This document shows positions 16,552 through 24,391 of a DNA stretch of 25,725 nt, piece after piece. Location: contig JBAVQS010000157.1 of assembly GCA_049694275.1 (NCBI GenBank), forward strand, positions 1-25,725, given 5' to 3'. This DNA is from JBAVQS01 sp049694275 (GTDB lineage Bacteria; Chloroflexota; Anaerolineae; UBA4142; SHND01). The first letter of the stretch is position 1, and each line of letters begins with the position of its first letter. A program made the position numbers and the translations under genes. A model generated the notes under the pieces. It worked only from the letters and a program-made list of their open reading frames with translations, had not been told where the DNA came from and did not search any database.

Positions 16552-16580
16552 ATTGTATCCATTTTGATGCCCGCGCACAA
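16552..16580 (-). promoter_or_regulatory. possible promoter for PEP carboxylase
   Basis: On the minus strand TTGTGC (16580-16575) and TACAAT (16557-16552) are spaced by 17 bases. The -10 matches 5 of 6 and the -35 only 3 of 6. It lies between the subtilase terminator and the PEP carboxylase start, with a predicted leader of about 43 bases. Confidence 0.5.
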
Positions 16581-16592
16581 TGGCCGGTGGAG

Positions 16593-16626
16593 AAAAAATA
16601 GGCCCTGCTCTACGAGAGCAGGGCCT
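16593..16626 (-). terminator. rho-independent terminator of the subtilase gene
   Basis: A 12-bp perfect stem (AGGCCCTGCTCT, 16600-16611, with AGAGCAGGGCCT, 16615-16626) has the loop ACG. On the minus strand it is followed by TATTTTTTCT. This is a classical terminator, 20 bases after the subtilase stop. Confidence 0.9.
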
Positions 16627-16646
16627 TGTACGTGTGGAGTGGTTAT

Positions 16647-18509
16647 TTATGGCACGGTGGCTGTCTTGAATGCGTCGACGAACCCGTACTTGCCATAGGC
16701 CCAGAGATAGTAAATCGGCAGGCCGCCCAGGTGACAATACCCGTTCGTGCAGGCGGCGCCCCCGAGGTCGCCGGGGGTGAGGTCGGTCTTGCTTACCCCC
16801 GGTGTAGAGTTATAGCCCGAGGGAAAATGAGTTGCGCCCGCCTTGAGGATCGCGATCAGCGCGGTGGGATTCTTCCAGGCCTCCGGATGAGTGCTGAGGG
16901 CAATGGCCGCAACCGCCGAGACGTGTGGCGTCGCCATCGAGGTTCCTTGAATGATGGCGTAGCATTGATTGGACGGAAAGACGGGGTCGCTGGTAAAGGT
17001 AAAGCAGGGGATTTCGGTTGCATAGTTCGACGTGATGGAGAAATCCTCCCAGGCGTTATAGCCATCGGCCACCGAGGTGCCCCCTTCAACCGAGTTGATG
17101 CCGCACCAGGGCCAGCCCTCGCAGCCGCCGCGATCGATGGCTGGCACATTGAACTTGCGCGCCCCGCCGGGCGCCGAAAAGTCAATGCGCGGGCCATAGT
17201 TGCTATAGTAGGTGAGCTGGTTCATCTTGCCGACGCCGAATGACTGGTGCGCGTCGCTCGTCGGTTTGCACCATTGATGCGAACCGGCGGCGAGTGAGTC
17301 GCCAGGACAACTGGCGGAAGGGGCATTCACGACGTTCCCTGTCGAGGCGACGTCGATCACGCCGGGGATGCCGCCCGGGGTTTCCCACAGGCCAAAGTAA
17401 TCCGTGCCACCAGGCGGAGTGGACAGAATACCGTGGCTGATGACTTGACCGCCCGCGCCGATCTTGGTGTGCTCGTTGCCGGCTGCCGCGACGATCACCG
17501 TCCCATGGGCCAGCGCATAGGTCACCGCGCGCTTGTAAAAGCGGTAGATCAGGTCCTGCGCCGGATCGGTGCGGTCCAGGTAGCCGCCGAACGAGATGCT
17601 GACGATGTCGATGCCATTGTTCGCCGCATAGATAAAGGCATCGAGGATCGTGGAATCATAGGCCGAGCCGCAGTTCTGCGAGATCTTGAGCGAAACGAGC
17701 TGCACTCCCGGCGCGATCCCGTTCGTGCCCGTATAAGGCTGCGTCGGGTCCCAAGAGTTCATCGCTGCGGCAATGTTTCCCCCGATCCACGAGCCGTGCC
17801 CGTTGAAATCTAGATCGGAGGATGGCGCGCCAAAGGCGGTGGCAAGCTGTGCGTCCGTAGGGAGACTGAAAAAGTAGGAGCAGATGTTGGGCTGTTCGTT
17901 CACGGTAAAGTCGACAACCTTGTCTACCTTATTTCGCAGTTCGAGGTGCGTGTAATCGAGCCCGGTGTCCTCGACCGCGACCTTGATGGATTGGAATCCG
18001 GCGCCTAGGCCATTACCGATGAGCCAGGCTTGCTGCGCATGGATGCGGTCTACATTCCACATCAGCCCGGGCAGGCCGAACGCAGGATCAGGCGGAAGAG
18101 ACAGGCTCGGCCGAGCAGGTCGTTTCTGGATATTCCGATTGAGAGACATCCGTGTCTGCTGGCCGGTTGGGGTGCCGAATTCGGGCGGAACGATCTGCTC
18201 GATGCGGTCCGGCGCGACGGCGGCGACGTGCGAATTACGTGCGATGGGGGCCCGCGCATCGGCGGTCGGGGCAAGGACGACCATCATATTGATCGCGGGC
18301 ATCTCTCGAACAACCTTGATCCCGCTTGAGGCCAGGTCGGCGCGGAGCAGGGCGAAATCTCCGGTGCTCTTGACGTCGATGAGCAGACGTTGTGGGGTCG
18401 CGTTCGGGGCGGCGCTGGCCGGGGTGACCAGCGCCGCGGATGTGCTGATGAGTGCGACCATTATCAAGAGGACGGCCAGCACCTCATAGCGGCGAATATC
18501 GGTATTCAT
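16647..18509 (-). CDS. secreted subtilisin-like serine peptidase (S8)
   Basis: A 620-residue exported subtilase. The signal peptide is MNTDIRR plus a hydrophobic stretch and a cut probably after ASA-A near residue 34. Residues about 40-105 resemble an I9-like propeptide. The catalytic residues are Asp181 (VEDTGLDYTH), His238 (NGHGSWIGG), Asn345 (AAAGNEHT, oxyanion) and Ser524 (GTSMATPHVSA). The His motif deviates from the usual HGTHVAG (Ser-Trp in place of Thr-His), but the catalytic His is kept. Several Cys residues between 210 and 516 could form disulfides. There is no C-terminal anchor, so it is probably released. The ATG at 18509 is chosen because AAGGAGGAG lies just before it and the signal peptide begins there; in-frame upstream codons have no such support. 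Extracellular protein digestion is inferred. Confidence 0.93.
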   Translation of the reverse strand: MNTDIRRYEVLAVLLIMVALISTSAALVTPASAAPNATPQRLLIDVKSTGDFALLRADLASSGIKVVREMPAINMMVVLAPTADARAPIARNSHVAAVAPDRIEQIVPPEFGTPTGQQTRMSLNRNIQKRPARPSLSLPPDPAFGLPGLMWNVDRIHAQQAWLIGNGLGAGFQSIKVAVEDTGLDYTHLELRNKVDKVVDFTVNEQPNICSYFFSLPTDAQLATAFGAPSSDLDFNGHGSWIGGNIAAAMNSWDPTQPYTGTNGIAPGVQLVSLKISQNCGSAYDSTILDAFIYAANNGIDIVSISFGGYLDRTDPAQDLIYRFYKRAVTYALAHGTVIVAAAGNEHTKIGAGGQVISHGILSTPPGGTDYFGLWETPGGIPGVIDVASTGNVVNAPSASCPGDSLAAGSHQWCKPTSDAHQSFGVGKMNQLTYYSNYGPRIDFSAPGGARKFNVPAIDRGGCEGWPWCGINSVEGGTSVADGYNAWEDFSITSNYATEIPCFTFTSDPVFPSNQCYAIIQGTSMATPHVSAVAAIALSTHPEAWKNPTALIAILKAGATHFPSGYNSTPGVSKTDLTPGDLGGAACTNGYCHLGGLPIYYLWAYGKYGFVDAFKTATVP

Positions 18510-18711
18510 GGACTCCTCCTTGAGCAACATTCGATCTGTAGCGTTTACCATTGGATAGACAGATGGAGATACTCAATCTGCGGTCCACCTCCTTCCAGCG
18601 ATGCAATTGAAAGGCTTGAATCAGCGAATACGAAGGTTGGTGCGGGGAACTGCAATGAAGGGTAATTGCAAGAGGACGATCTAGGTCGTGCTGATTTCCT
18701 ACTGTGAAGCG

Positions 18712-18741
18712 ATTCTATCACCGCGTGGGTGTTCATGTCAA
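18712..18741 (-). promoter_or_regulatory. sigma-70-type promoter for the subtilase
   Basis: On the minus strand TTGACA (18741-18736) and TAGAAT (18717-18712) are spaced by 18 bases. The predicted start near 18705 gives an unusually long leader of about 195 bases before the subtilase ATG. Confidence 0.65.
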
Positions 18742-18802
18742 GGGGGCTTTGTTCGAATTCGCACGAGGAGATCGGCGGATCTCAACCGCGTCAGGTTGTG
18801 CA

Positions 18803-18832
18803 TTGACATGATGCGCTGCTGCGGTGTATACT
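18803..18832 (+). promoter_or_regulatory. sigma-70-type promoter for the zinc-ribbon protein
   Basis: TTGACA (18803-18808) and TATACT (18827-18832) are spaced by 18 bases. The predicted start is about 65 bases before the ATG at 18904. Confidence 0.7.
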
Positions 18833-18903
18833 CGGTACGGTTCGGCGCGCCACGCTGTCGATTTCACCTGACGCGCTATTTTTTCATTTCGTGGAGGAAG
18901 AAC

Positions 18904-19659
18904 ATGGCAGAGCGAATGCCGCGCTATGATGTGCGCAATGATGGGGTAGGCCCGTATGCGGCTTTTTATTGTGACAGGTGCAGCCGCGAGTATCGGAGCA
19001 CGCCCGATGTGGGTGGAACGATTGCGCAGGACATTGGGCGCAAGACGCTGGGTGGTTTCCTGCGCAATGTGCCGATTGTTGGCGGCGCAGTGGCGGATGG
19101 CGTCGTCGGGCAGGACCCGCGCTATACCTATTCGCTGACGCCGCAACAGTTGCAAGCGGCGTGGACCCAGGTCCGGGAGACTTTCCACGAATGCCCGACC
19201 TGCAAGCAGATCGTCTGTAATTCCGATTGGGATCCGCAGACCGGTTATTGCAATCAGGACAGCCCGCGCCGGGGACAGATTGCGCAGGCGCAGGCGGAGC
19301 AGGCCGGGGCAATGGTCAAGGGGTTTGCGGATGCGTTTGGATTGGGGGACGCGGTGCGCAAGGCCGGTGAGGCCGCAAAAAAGGCGGCGCAGAGCACTGC
19401 GCGCTGCCCCAAGGATGGGACGACGGCGCCGGCAGGGACCAAATTCTGCCCCAACTGTGGCACGCCGATGGTCCAACCGCAAGCCGCGGTCAGCGCCAAA
19501 TGCCCCAGTTGTGGAACGGACGCGCAGGGTGCAAAGTTCTGCCCCAACTGTGGGACCAAGATGCCCGAGGCGGTAGCCGCCCCGGCGAACTGTCCCAAAT
19601 GTGGGACGCCGGCGAACGGCGCCAAGTTCTGTCCCAACTGCGGGAACAAGCTCAGCTAA
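18904..19659 (+). CDS. multi zinc-ribbon protein
   Basis: A 251-residue protein with no membrane helix. The N-terminal part has a CxxC (Cys23, Cys26) and another at Cys97-Cys100, which may form one zinc site across a Gly-rich hydrophobic stretch (about 37-70). The C-terminal part has three tandem units of about 30 residues with the pattern CPxCGTxxxGAKFCPNCG: Cys182/185 (whose first pair is degenerate, Cys168 with Asp171), Cys200/203/213/216, and Cys230/233/243/246. These are double zinc ribbons. The start ATG has GGAGG six bases upstream. The gene has its own promoter and converges on pfkA with 29 bases between and no clear terminator. Many such proteins are adaptors whose partners are unknown; I cannot give a function. 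Zinc binding is inferred from the Cys spacing. Confidence 0.85.
   Translation: MAERMPRYDVRNDGVGPYAAFYCDRCSREYRSTPDVGGTIAQDIGRKTLGGFLRNVPIVGGAVADGVVGQDPRYTYSLTPQQLQAAWTQVRETFHECPTCKQIVCNSDWDPQTGYCNQDSPRRGQIAQAQAEQAGAMVKGFADAFGLGDAVRKAGEAAKKAAQSTARCPKDGTTAPAGTKFCPNCGTPMVQPQAAVSAKCPSCGTDAQGAKFCPNCGTKMPEAVAAPANCPKCGTPANGAKFCPNCGNKLS
19405..19650 (+). repeat. three tandem zinc-ribbon coding repeats
   Basis: Three related units, each with a CCCCAACTGTGG- or CCCAACTGCGG-like core encoding FCPNCG, follow one another within the zinc-ribbon gene. The DNA similarity is strong in the cores and weaker in the linkers, so they probably arose by duplication. Confidence 0.75.
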
Positions 19660-19688
19660 CCAGACGATACCGATTGCAATAGCAATTT

Positions 19689-20801
19689 CTAATCCCCGAA
19701 GCAGATTCCCAAGTCGCGGCCGGTGAGGATCGTGTCGCCGTCGAGTGGAACGGTCTTCATGCGGCAGGTCGCCTCGGCGAGCGGCACATAGTTGACGTCG
19801 GGTGGGTCGAGCGCGACCATGACTCCGGATTGCCCCTCTTCCAGTGCGCGAACGGCCGCCGCGCCAAAGCGGAGGGCGACGAGGCGGTCGGAGGCGACCG
19901 GGCTGCCGCCGCGCAAGAGGTGGCCCAGGACGACGACCCGTGTCTCTTTGCCGCTCAGTTGTTGAACCTCGTCGGCAACTTTTTCGCCGACGCCGCCCAG
20001 GCGTTCCGCCCGCCCGACCTCTGTGCCGATGATGCTAACCTCGCCCCCTTGCGGTTTGGCCCCCTCGGCCACCATGACGAGCGTAAAGTTGCTCCCCGAC
20101 TCGGCGCGCTGTTTGACTTTGCGAATGACGGGGGCGAGGTCGTACGGAATTTCCGGAATGAGAATGACGTCCGCCGAGCCCGCAATGCCCGCGTGCAGTG
20201 CGATCCAGCCGGCATAGCGGCCCATGACCTCGACGACGATCACGCGCCCGTGTGAGGCGGCGGTGGTGTGGAGCCGGTCAAGGCATTCGGTCGCAAAGGC
20301 GACGGCGGTCTCGAATCCGAATGTAATGACTGTGCGGTCGAGATCATTGTCGATGGTCTTGGGCACGCCGACCAGGCGTAGCCCCTTTTGGGCGAGCGCG
20401 TTGGCGATGGTCATTGAGCCATCGCCGCCGATGGTGATGAGGGCGTCGAGCTGGTGGAGCATAAAGTAGCGCACCAGTTCATCCGAGCGGTCGATCTCCC
20501 GGATGAGCCCGTCCGGGTACTTGATCGGAAAGTGTAGGGGGTTGTTGCGATTTGTCGTGCCGAGAATCGTGCCGCCGAGATGGGTGATGCCGCGCACCTT
20601 ATCGCGGGTTAGCCGAATCAGTCCGCCATCGGGATACTGCTCGGGTAGCAGCAGGCCGTTGAACCCATCGCGGATGCCATACACCTCCCAGCCGCGATTA
20701 AGGGCGGCCAGCGTGGCCGCGCGGATGACGGCGTTCAACCCCGGCGCGTCGCCGCCGCCCGTGCTGATTGCAATGCGCTTGATGTCGGGTTGTGTGCTCA
20801 T
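19689..20801 (-). CDS. 6-phosphofructokinase, group III-like
   Basis: A 370-residue phosphofructokinase, converting fructose 6-phosphate to fructose 1,6-bisphosphate. Motifs are GGGDAPGLNA (15-24), GGDGS (125-129), PKTIDND (147-153) and MGRYAGW (193-199), then the IPEIPYDL segment. Gly128 corresponds to the residue that favours ATP over pyrophosphate. Lys148 is the residue usual in pyrophosphate-dependent enzymes, and ATP enzymes of the Escherichia coli type have Gly there. This Gly/Lys mix is known from group III enzymes such as those of actinobacteria, some of which use ATP. The ATG at 20801 is supported by GGGAG upstream; the six codons before it are not needed. It is downstream of the glucanotransferase gene on the same strand, with a hairpin between, and may be cotranscribed with it. 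Confidence 0.93.
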   Translation of the reverse strand: MSTQPDIKRIAISTGGGDAPGLNAVIRAATLAALNRGWEVYGIRDGFNGLLLPEQYPDGGLIRLTRDKVRGITHLGGTILGTTNRNNPLHFPIKYPDGLIREIDRSDELVRYFMLHQLDALITIGGDGSMTIANALAQKGLRLVGVPKTIDNDLDRTVITFGFETAVAFATECLDRLHTTAASHGRVIVVEVMGRYAGWIALHAGIAGSADVILIPEIPYDLAPVIRKVKQRAESGSNFTLVMVAEGAKPQGGEVSIIGTEVGRAERLGGVGEKVADEVQQLSGKETRVVVLGHLLRGGSPVASDRLVALRFGAAAVRALEEGQSGVMVALDPPDVNYVPLAEATCRMKTVPLDGDTILTGRDLGICFGD

Positions 20802-20824
20802 GTGAGATACTCCCTGCAAGTAAT

Positions 20825-20859
20825 AGACCCGAAGGGTTAAAAACCTTCGGGTCTTTTTT
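20825..20859 (+). terminator. hairpin with T-run, reading against the flanking genes
   Basis: AGACCCGAAGG (20825-20835) pairs with CCTTCGGGTCT (20844-20854), followed on + by TTTTTA. The T-run lies on the + strand although both neighbours (glucanotransferase and phosphofructokinase) are on minus. On minus the hairpin is preceded by an A-run and followed by TATTAC, so it is at best a weak terminator in the gene direction. Its core resembles the hairpin at 10844. Confidence 0.6.
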
Positions 20860-20863
20860 AATT

Positions 20864-22408
20864 TTACTTGCTATTCTGTTCTTCCGTTCCCGGCTTGTCC
20901 GGCGTTCGTCCGTAAATCGCTGTCAATTCCGACAGGCGCTGCGCGATGGCTGGGGTGAGTTGCCCTTCGGTCAGGCGCCAGCACCAGTTGGGCACGCCGA
21001 CCGTGCCCGGCAGGTTCATGCGCGCCGCATGGCCGAGGCTGAGCAGGTCCTGCACCGTGGTCATGGCCGTCTGGGCAACCGAGCCCCAGCCGAGCCGGAT
21101 CATGTCCCATGCAATGTCGGTCCCGTTCGATTTCAGATACTGATGCGCATAGTTGCGCTCGACGGGCGTCGAAGTGGCGTCGTACCAACCGCGGGTCGTG
21201 TCGTTGTCGTGTGTGCCGGTATAGACCACCCAGTCGCGGGTAAAGTTGTGCGGTAAAAAGGGATCGGTCGGCCCGGTGCTAAAGGCAAACTGCAGGACCT
21301 TCATGCCCGGATAGCCAAATTCGTGCTGGAGCGCGTCGACGCCGGCGCGCGAGACCTTGTCGAAATCGCCCAGGTCTTCGGCAATGATGGACACTTCGCC
21401 CAGCTCGGCGGTCACGGCGCGGAAGAGGTCAGCGCCCGGCCCGAGGAGCCAGCGCCCCTTGACCGCGGTCTTTTCGCCGGCCGGTACCTCCCAATAGTTA
21501 TAAAATCCGCGGAAATGGTCGATGCGCACGACGTCGGCCTGGGTAAAGGCCATCCGAAAACGGGCGACCCACCAGGCATAATGTTCCTGTGCCATCACAT
21601 CCCAGCGATAGAGGGGGTGTCCCCAAAGCTGACCGGTCGCACTGAAATAATCGGGGGGGACGCCCGAGACGACGACCGGCCTGAGATTCGCGTCGAGCGA
21701 AAAGAGACGCGGGTTGGCCCAGACATCGGCGCTGTCATACGAGACAAAGATTGGAATGTCGCCAATGATGCGGAGGCCCAGCCCATTGGCATAACGTTTG
21801 AGCGCCAGCCACTGTTCAAAGAATTGCCACTGGCGATATTTTTGATTCTCGATATCTTTGTCGAGCGTTATGCGCCATTGGTCGAGCGTTTTGGCGTCGC
21901 GTTGGGCGAGCCCCGGTTCCCATTCATCCCAGGGGCGCATGTCGTGTGCGTATTTCAGCGCCATGAAGAGCGCGAAATCGTCCAACCAGTACGCCTGTTC
22001 CTTGCAAAAATGCTCAAAGGCGGTGCGCTGAGCGCTGGACGCGTTTCCCTTAAAGTGCTGAAAGGCGCGATTGAGCAGATCGGTCTTGTACTGGATCACC
22101 GGACCGAACTCGACGTGAGCGGCTGGAAGGGCGGGCGGGTTAGCAATGTCGGCGGCGCTCAGGTGCCCCTTTTCCACCAGCTTGTCCGGGCTGATGAGCA
22201 TGGGGTTGCCGGCGAACGCCGAAAAGCAAAGATAGGGGGAATCGGCGTATCCGGTCGGGCTGAGCGGCAGAACCTGCCAGTACGTCTGCCCGGCAGAAAC
22301 GAGGAAATCGGCAAAGCGATAGGCTTGGTCGCCCATGTCGCCGATTCCAAAGCGACCGGGAAGGGATGTGGGATGCAGCAGGACGCCGCTACGGCGCGGA
22401 AATCTCAT
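20864..22408 (-). CDS. malQ: 4-alpha-glucanotransferase (amylomaltase, GH77)
   Basis: A 514-residue GH77 enzyme that transfers alpha-1,4-glucan chains between maltodextrins, releasing glucose. The N-terminus SGVLLHPTSLPGRFGIGD is typical of the family. The nucleophile Asp297 lies in VVRIDHFRG, the acid/base Glu344 in IIAEDLG, and the transition-state Asp401 in TGTHDNDTTRGW. Length agrees with compact Thermus-like enzymes and no extra domain is present. The ATG at 22408 has GGAGAG five bases before it. An extended -10 promoter lies 45 bases upstream. It feeds glycolysis together with the downstream phosphofructokinase, though cotranscription is only inferred. It should be cytosolic: there is no signal peptide. 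Confidence 0.96.
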   Translation of the reverse strand: MRFPRRSGVLLHPTSLPGRFGIGDMGDQAYRFADFLVSAGQTYWQVLPLSPTGYADSPYLCFSAFAGNPMLISPDKLVEKGHLSAADIANPPALPAAHVEFGPVIQYKTDLLNRAFQHFKGNASSAQRTAFEHFCKEQAYWLDDFALFMALKYAHDMRPWDEWEPGLAQRDAKTLDQWRITLDKDIENQKYRQWQFFEQWLALKRYANGLGLRIIGDIPIFVSYDSADVWANPRLFSLDANLRPVVVSGVPPDYFSATGQLWGHPLYRWDVMAQEHYAWWVARFRMAFTQADVVRIDHFRGFYNYWEVPAGEKTAVKGRWLLGPGADLFRAVTAELGEVSIIAEDLGDFDKVSRAGVDALQHEFGYPGMKVLQFAFSTGPTDPFLPHNFTRDWVVYTGTHDNDTTRGWYDATSTPVERNYAHQYLKSNGTDIAWDMIRLGWGSVAQTAMTTVQDLLSLGHAARMNLPGTVGVPNWCWRLTEGQLTPAIAQRLSELTAIYGRTPDKPGTEEQNSK

Positions 22409-22451
22409 AAAGACTCTCCATCGTGCTGTGATTCTTGGAACGGTATAGCTT

Positions 22452-22460
22452 ATTGTAACA
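22452..22460 (-). promoter_or_regulatory. extended -10 promoter for malQ
   Basis: On the minus strand TGT-TACAAT forms an extended -10 element with a poor -35. The predicted start is near 22445, giving a leader of about 37 bases that includes the GGAGAG ribosome site. Confidence 0.45.
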
Positions 22461-22505
22461 GATTTTTTGGTCTAGCGGAAAAGGGCGATCCTTCAAAGAG
22501 GACCG

Positions 22506-24260
22506 TTACTGGCCTGGAGGTGTCACCACAATCTCTTGGAGTGTAAGCGTATCCTGCCCATGCACCGGGAGCCAATCCCATTTCCCGAATGGATGCAGGC
22601 CAATGCTGAGGGTGTATGTCCCCGGAGCGGTATCGACAGGTATCACCAATTTGTGCCGTCCGCTCAGCTTTTGGCCTGGCTGCCACCAGTCTGTGGTCAA
22701 TCGTCCCGCAGAAGGGACGCTGTCCTGCTGGGCAACGGTTTCGTCGGCTGCGCTGAGTTTGAACAGCACCCAGTAATCCTCACGGGTGGCTTGCTGTGAT
22801 TCCCAATCGAGCTGAATGTTGAGGGTCTCTCCCGGTGCGATGTGCGTGCGGTCCAGTGAGTAGGCTTGAAGGAGAAGCGTATCGCCAAACCGTGTTGGCG
22901 TACCCGTTCCGCGGATGGTTAGCGGCGCGGCGAGGGTCGGGGCGGGGAGATAGAGACTGTTGAGGTAAAAGAGCGTGCCGACGGCAAGCACTGCAGCGGC
23001 GAAACTCCAGCCGGCGATTACGCTTTTGTGATGAGGGCGACCGAGCCAGCCTAACCCAACGGAAATAGCCACCGCGAGGAGTGGCAGCCCGGGCAATAAC
23101 TGGCGTACCTGGCCGGCCCCTGCGTCGTTGATGGCCCACCGGATATAGGCGACGATCGAGATGGCCCAAAAGAGGGCGACCCAGACGAGCAAGAGGCGGG
23201 CTGAATGTTCCTGAAACCCGCCACGCGCGAGACGGACCCAGCCGATCAGTGTGGCCAGTCCGACAAAGCCCAGCGCAATGTAGAGGGCTGTTGGATAGTG
23301 CAATTGAAGCGCGCCGCCAAAACAACCCCAAAAGTTAATATAGACGCCGTTCGCAATATACGCCCAATCCGCCATGGTGATTGGCGTCTGCCGAATTGTC
23401 CCCACCGCCAGGTAAAGCGTCCATGCCAGCGGATCACCGTACTGGATCGTATTGTAGACCGCCCAGGGTAGGTCGATCACGATAGCGACTCCAAACGTGA
23501 GCAGGCCAAACCGGATTGCTTGTCCCCAGGCCCGGTTTTTGCGGGCAAGCCACATGAGCAATACTCCGGCATAGAGCCAGACGACGAGCGCATTCAGTTT
23601 GCTCAAGAGCGCCAGTCCAAGCACCAGCCCGAGGAGCAGCGCGTCACGTGTTCTCCAGGGGGCGGCTGAAATCCGGCACAGGAGGAGGATGGCGAGACTC
23701 GTGAGCATGATGATCAGGTTATCATTATTGACCATCGCGGACAGGTACACAAACTCGGGGAGGAGCGCGACGAACGCCGCGGCGCCAAATGCGATCCAGG
23801 CTCGACCGGGGAAGAGAGCCGTGGCGATTTGCCAGGTGGCCCATACGGTGACCGCGCCCATAAGGATAGAGAGCAGGCGCGCCAGGTGCCAGGCGAGCGC
23901 GGCGCCTTGAAACGGCCAGCCTTCGGCGCGTGTGTGCAAAAGAACGTTGGGGGTCTGCGGATCGTACAGGACCAGGTCGGGGTTGTCAATGACCTGAAGA
24001 TTGTGCGGTTGGACCCAGGCAGTAGACAACGCGGCGACAAGATAATACAATGGCGGCTGGTGCACTTCGCCGGCGGCCGCACCCTGCGGCGGGGGCAAGC
24101 GCCCGTGCGTCGCGACATAGTCGACATAGCCAAAGTGAGAGACCTCGTCGGGCCCTTCGCCGAGCGGGATGACGAGGCTATAGGCAGACGCGATGAGGAG
24201 AAAGCCGACGAGCAGGAGAGGCAAGGCCAGGCGCAGGGGCTGTGATTTTTCGTTCTTCAA
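22506..24260 (-). CDS. GT39-like polytopic membrane glycosyltransferase
   Basis: A 584-residue membrane protein with about ten hydrophobic helices and a soluble C-terminal domain of about 140 residues (from about 440), which looks beta-rich (QLDWESQQ, GTYTLSIGLHPF). The first loop has EGPDEVSHF (35-43), the acidic Asp-Glu pair typical of GT-C (GT39/ArnT-like) enzymes, which use polyprenyl-phosphate sugars. EVHQPPLYYLVAAL follows, as is usual for these. It probably transfers a sugar to a lipid or protein on the outer face. The start is the weak point: the reading begins at TTG with no clear ribosome site, and a stop lies nine codons upstream, leaving no better choice. The gene is divergent from the SecD-like gene. 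The donor and acceptor are unknown. Confidence 0.8.
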   Translation of the reverse strand: MKNEKSQPLRLALPLLLVGFLLIASAYSLVIPLGEGPDEVSHFGYVDYVATHGRLPPPQGAAAGEVHQPPLYYLVAALSTAWVQPHNLQVIDNPDLVLYDPQTPNVLLHTRAEGWPFQGAALAWHLARLLSILMGAVTVWATWQIATALFPGRAWIAFGAAAFVALLPEFVYLSAMVNNDNLIIMLTSLAILLLCRISAAPWRTRDALLLGLVLGLALLSKLNALVVWLYAGVLLMWLARKNRAWGQAIRFGLLTFGVAIVIDLPWAVYNTIQYGDPLAWTLYLAVGTIRQTPITMADWAYIANGVYINFWGCFGGALQLHYPTALYIALGFVGLATLIGWVRLARGGFQEHSARLLLVWVALFWAISIVAYIRWAINDAGAGQVRQLLPGLPLLAVAISVGLGWLGRPHHKSVIAGWSFAAAVLAVGTLFYLNSLYLPAPTLAAPLTIRGTGTPTRFGDTLLLQAYSLDRTHIAPGETLNIQLDWESQQATREDYWVLFKLSAADETVAQQDSVPSAGRLTTDWWQPGQKLSGRHKLVIPVDTAPGTYTLSIGLHPFGKWDWLPVHGQDTLTLQEIVVTPPGQ

Positions 24261-24391
24261 TTTGCGATCTGTAAGGCGAAATAGATTGCGTTACCGGATT
24301 TGAACCGAGTAAGAATACTTGCAAGTCCTGAACGCGGGTACGAGTTCGCCCATTATCTCCCAAAACGCCCATTCCGCAAGCGAGGTGATTC

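Larger units (their letters stand above)
18510..18903. other. divergent intergenic region, subtilase / zinc-ribbon protein
   Basis: Almost 400 bases separate the divergent genes. It holds a promoter for each side (18712-18741 on minus, 18803-18832 on +). The subtilase leader is long, about 195 bases, and contains an isolated near-perfect ribosome-binding sequence AAGGAGGTGG (18594-18585) with no ATG or GTG at a normal distance. No other ORF or repeat is convincing. Confidence 0.6.

Noticed and set aside
19660..19688. Terminator between the zinc-ribbon gene and pfkA
   Set aside because: Only ATTGC/GCAAT repeats of four to five bases with no T-run.
21323..22546. 407-codon + strand ORF antisense to malQ
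   Set aside because: malQ has all GH77 motifs on the other strand, and the + frame has no recognisable domain or ribosome site.
24264..24364. Possible tRNA remnant between the GT39-like and SecD-like genes, because GGTTCAAATCC on the minus strand resembles a T arm
   Set aside because: The T-arm stem pairs over only three bases, and no anticodon stem, D arm or acceptor stem can be formed. Probably chance.
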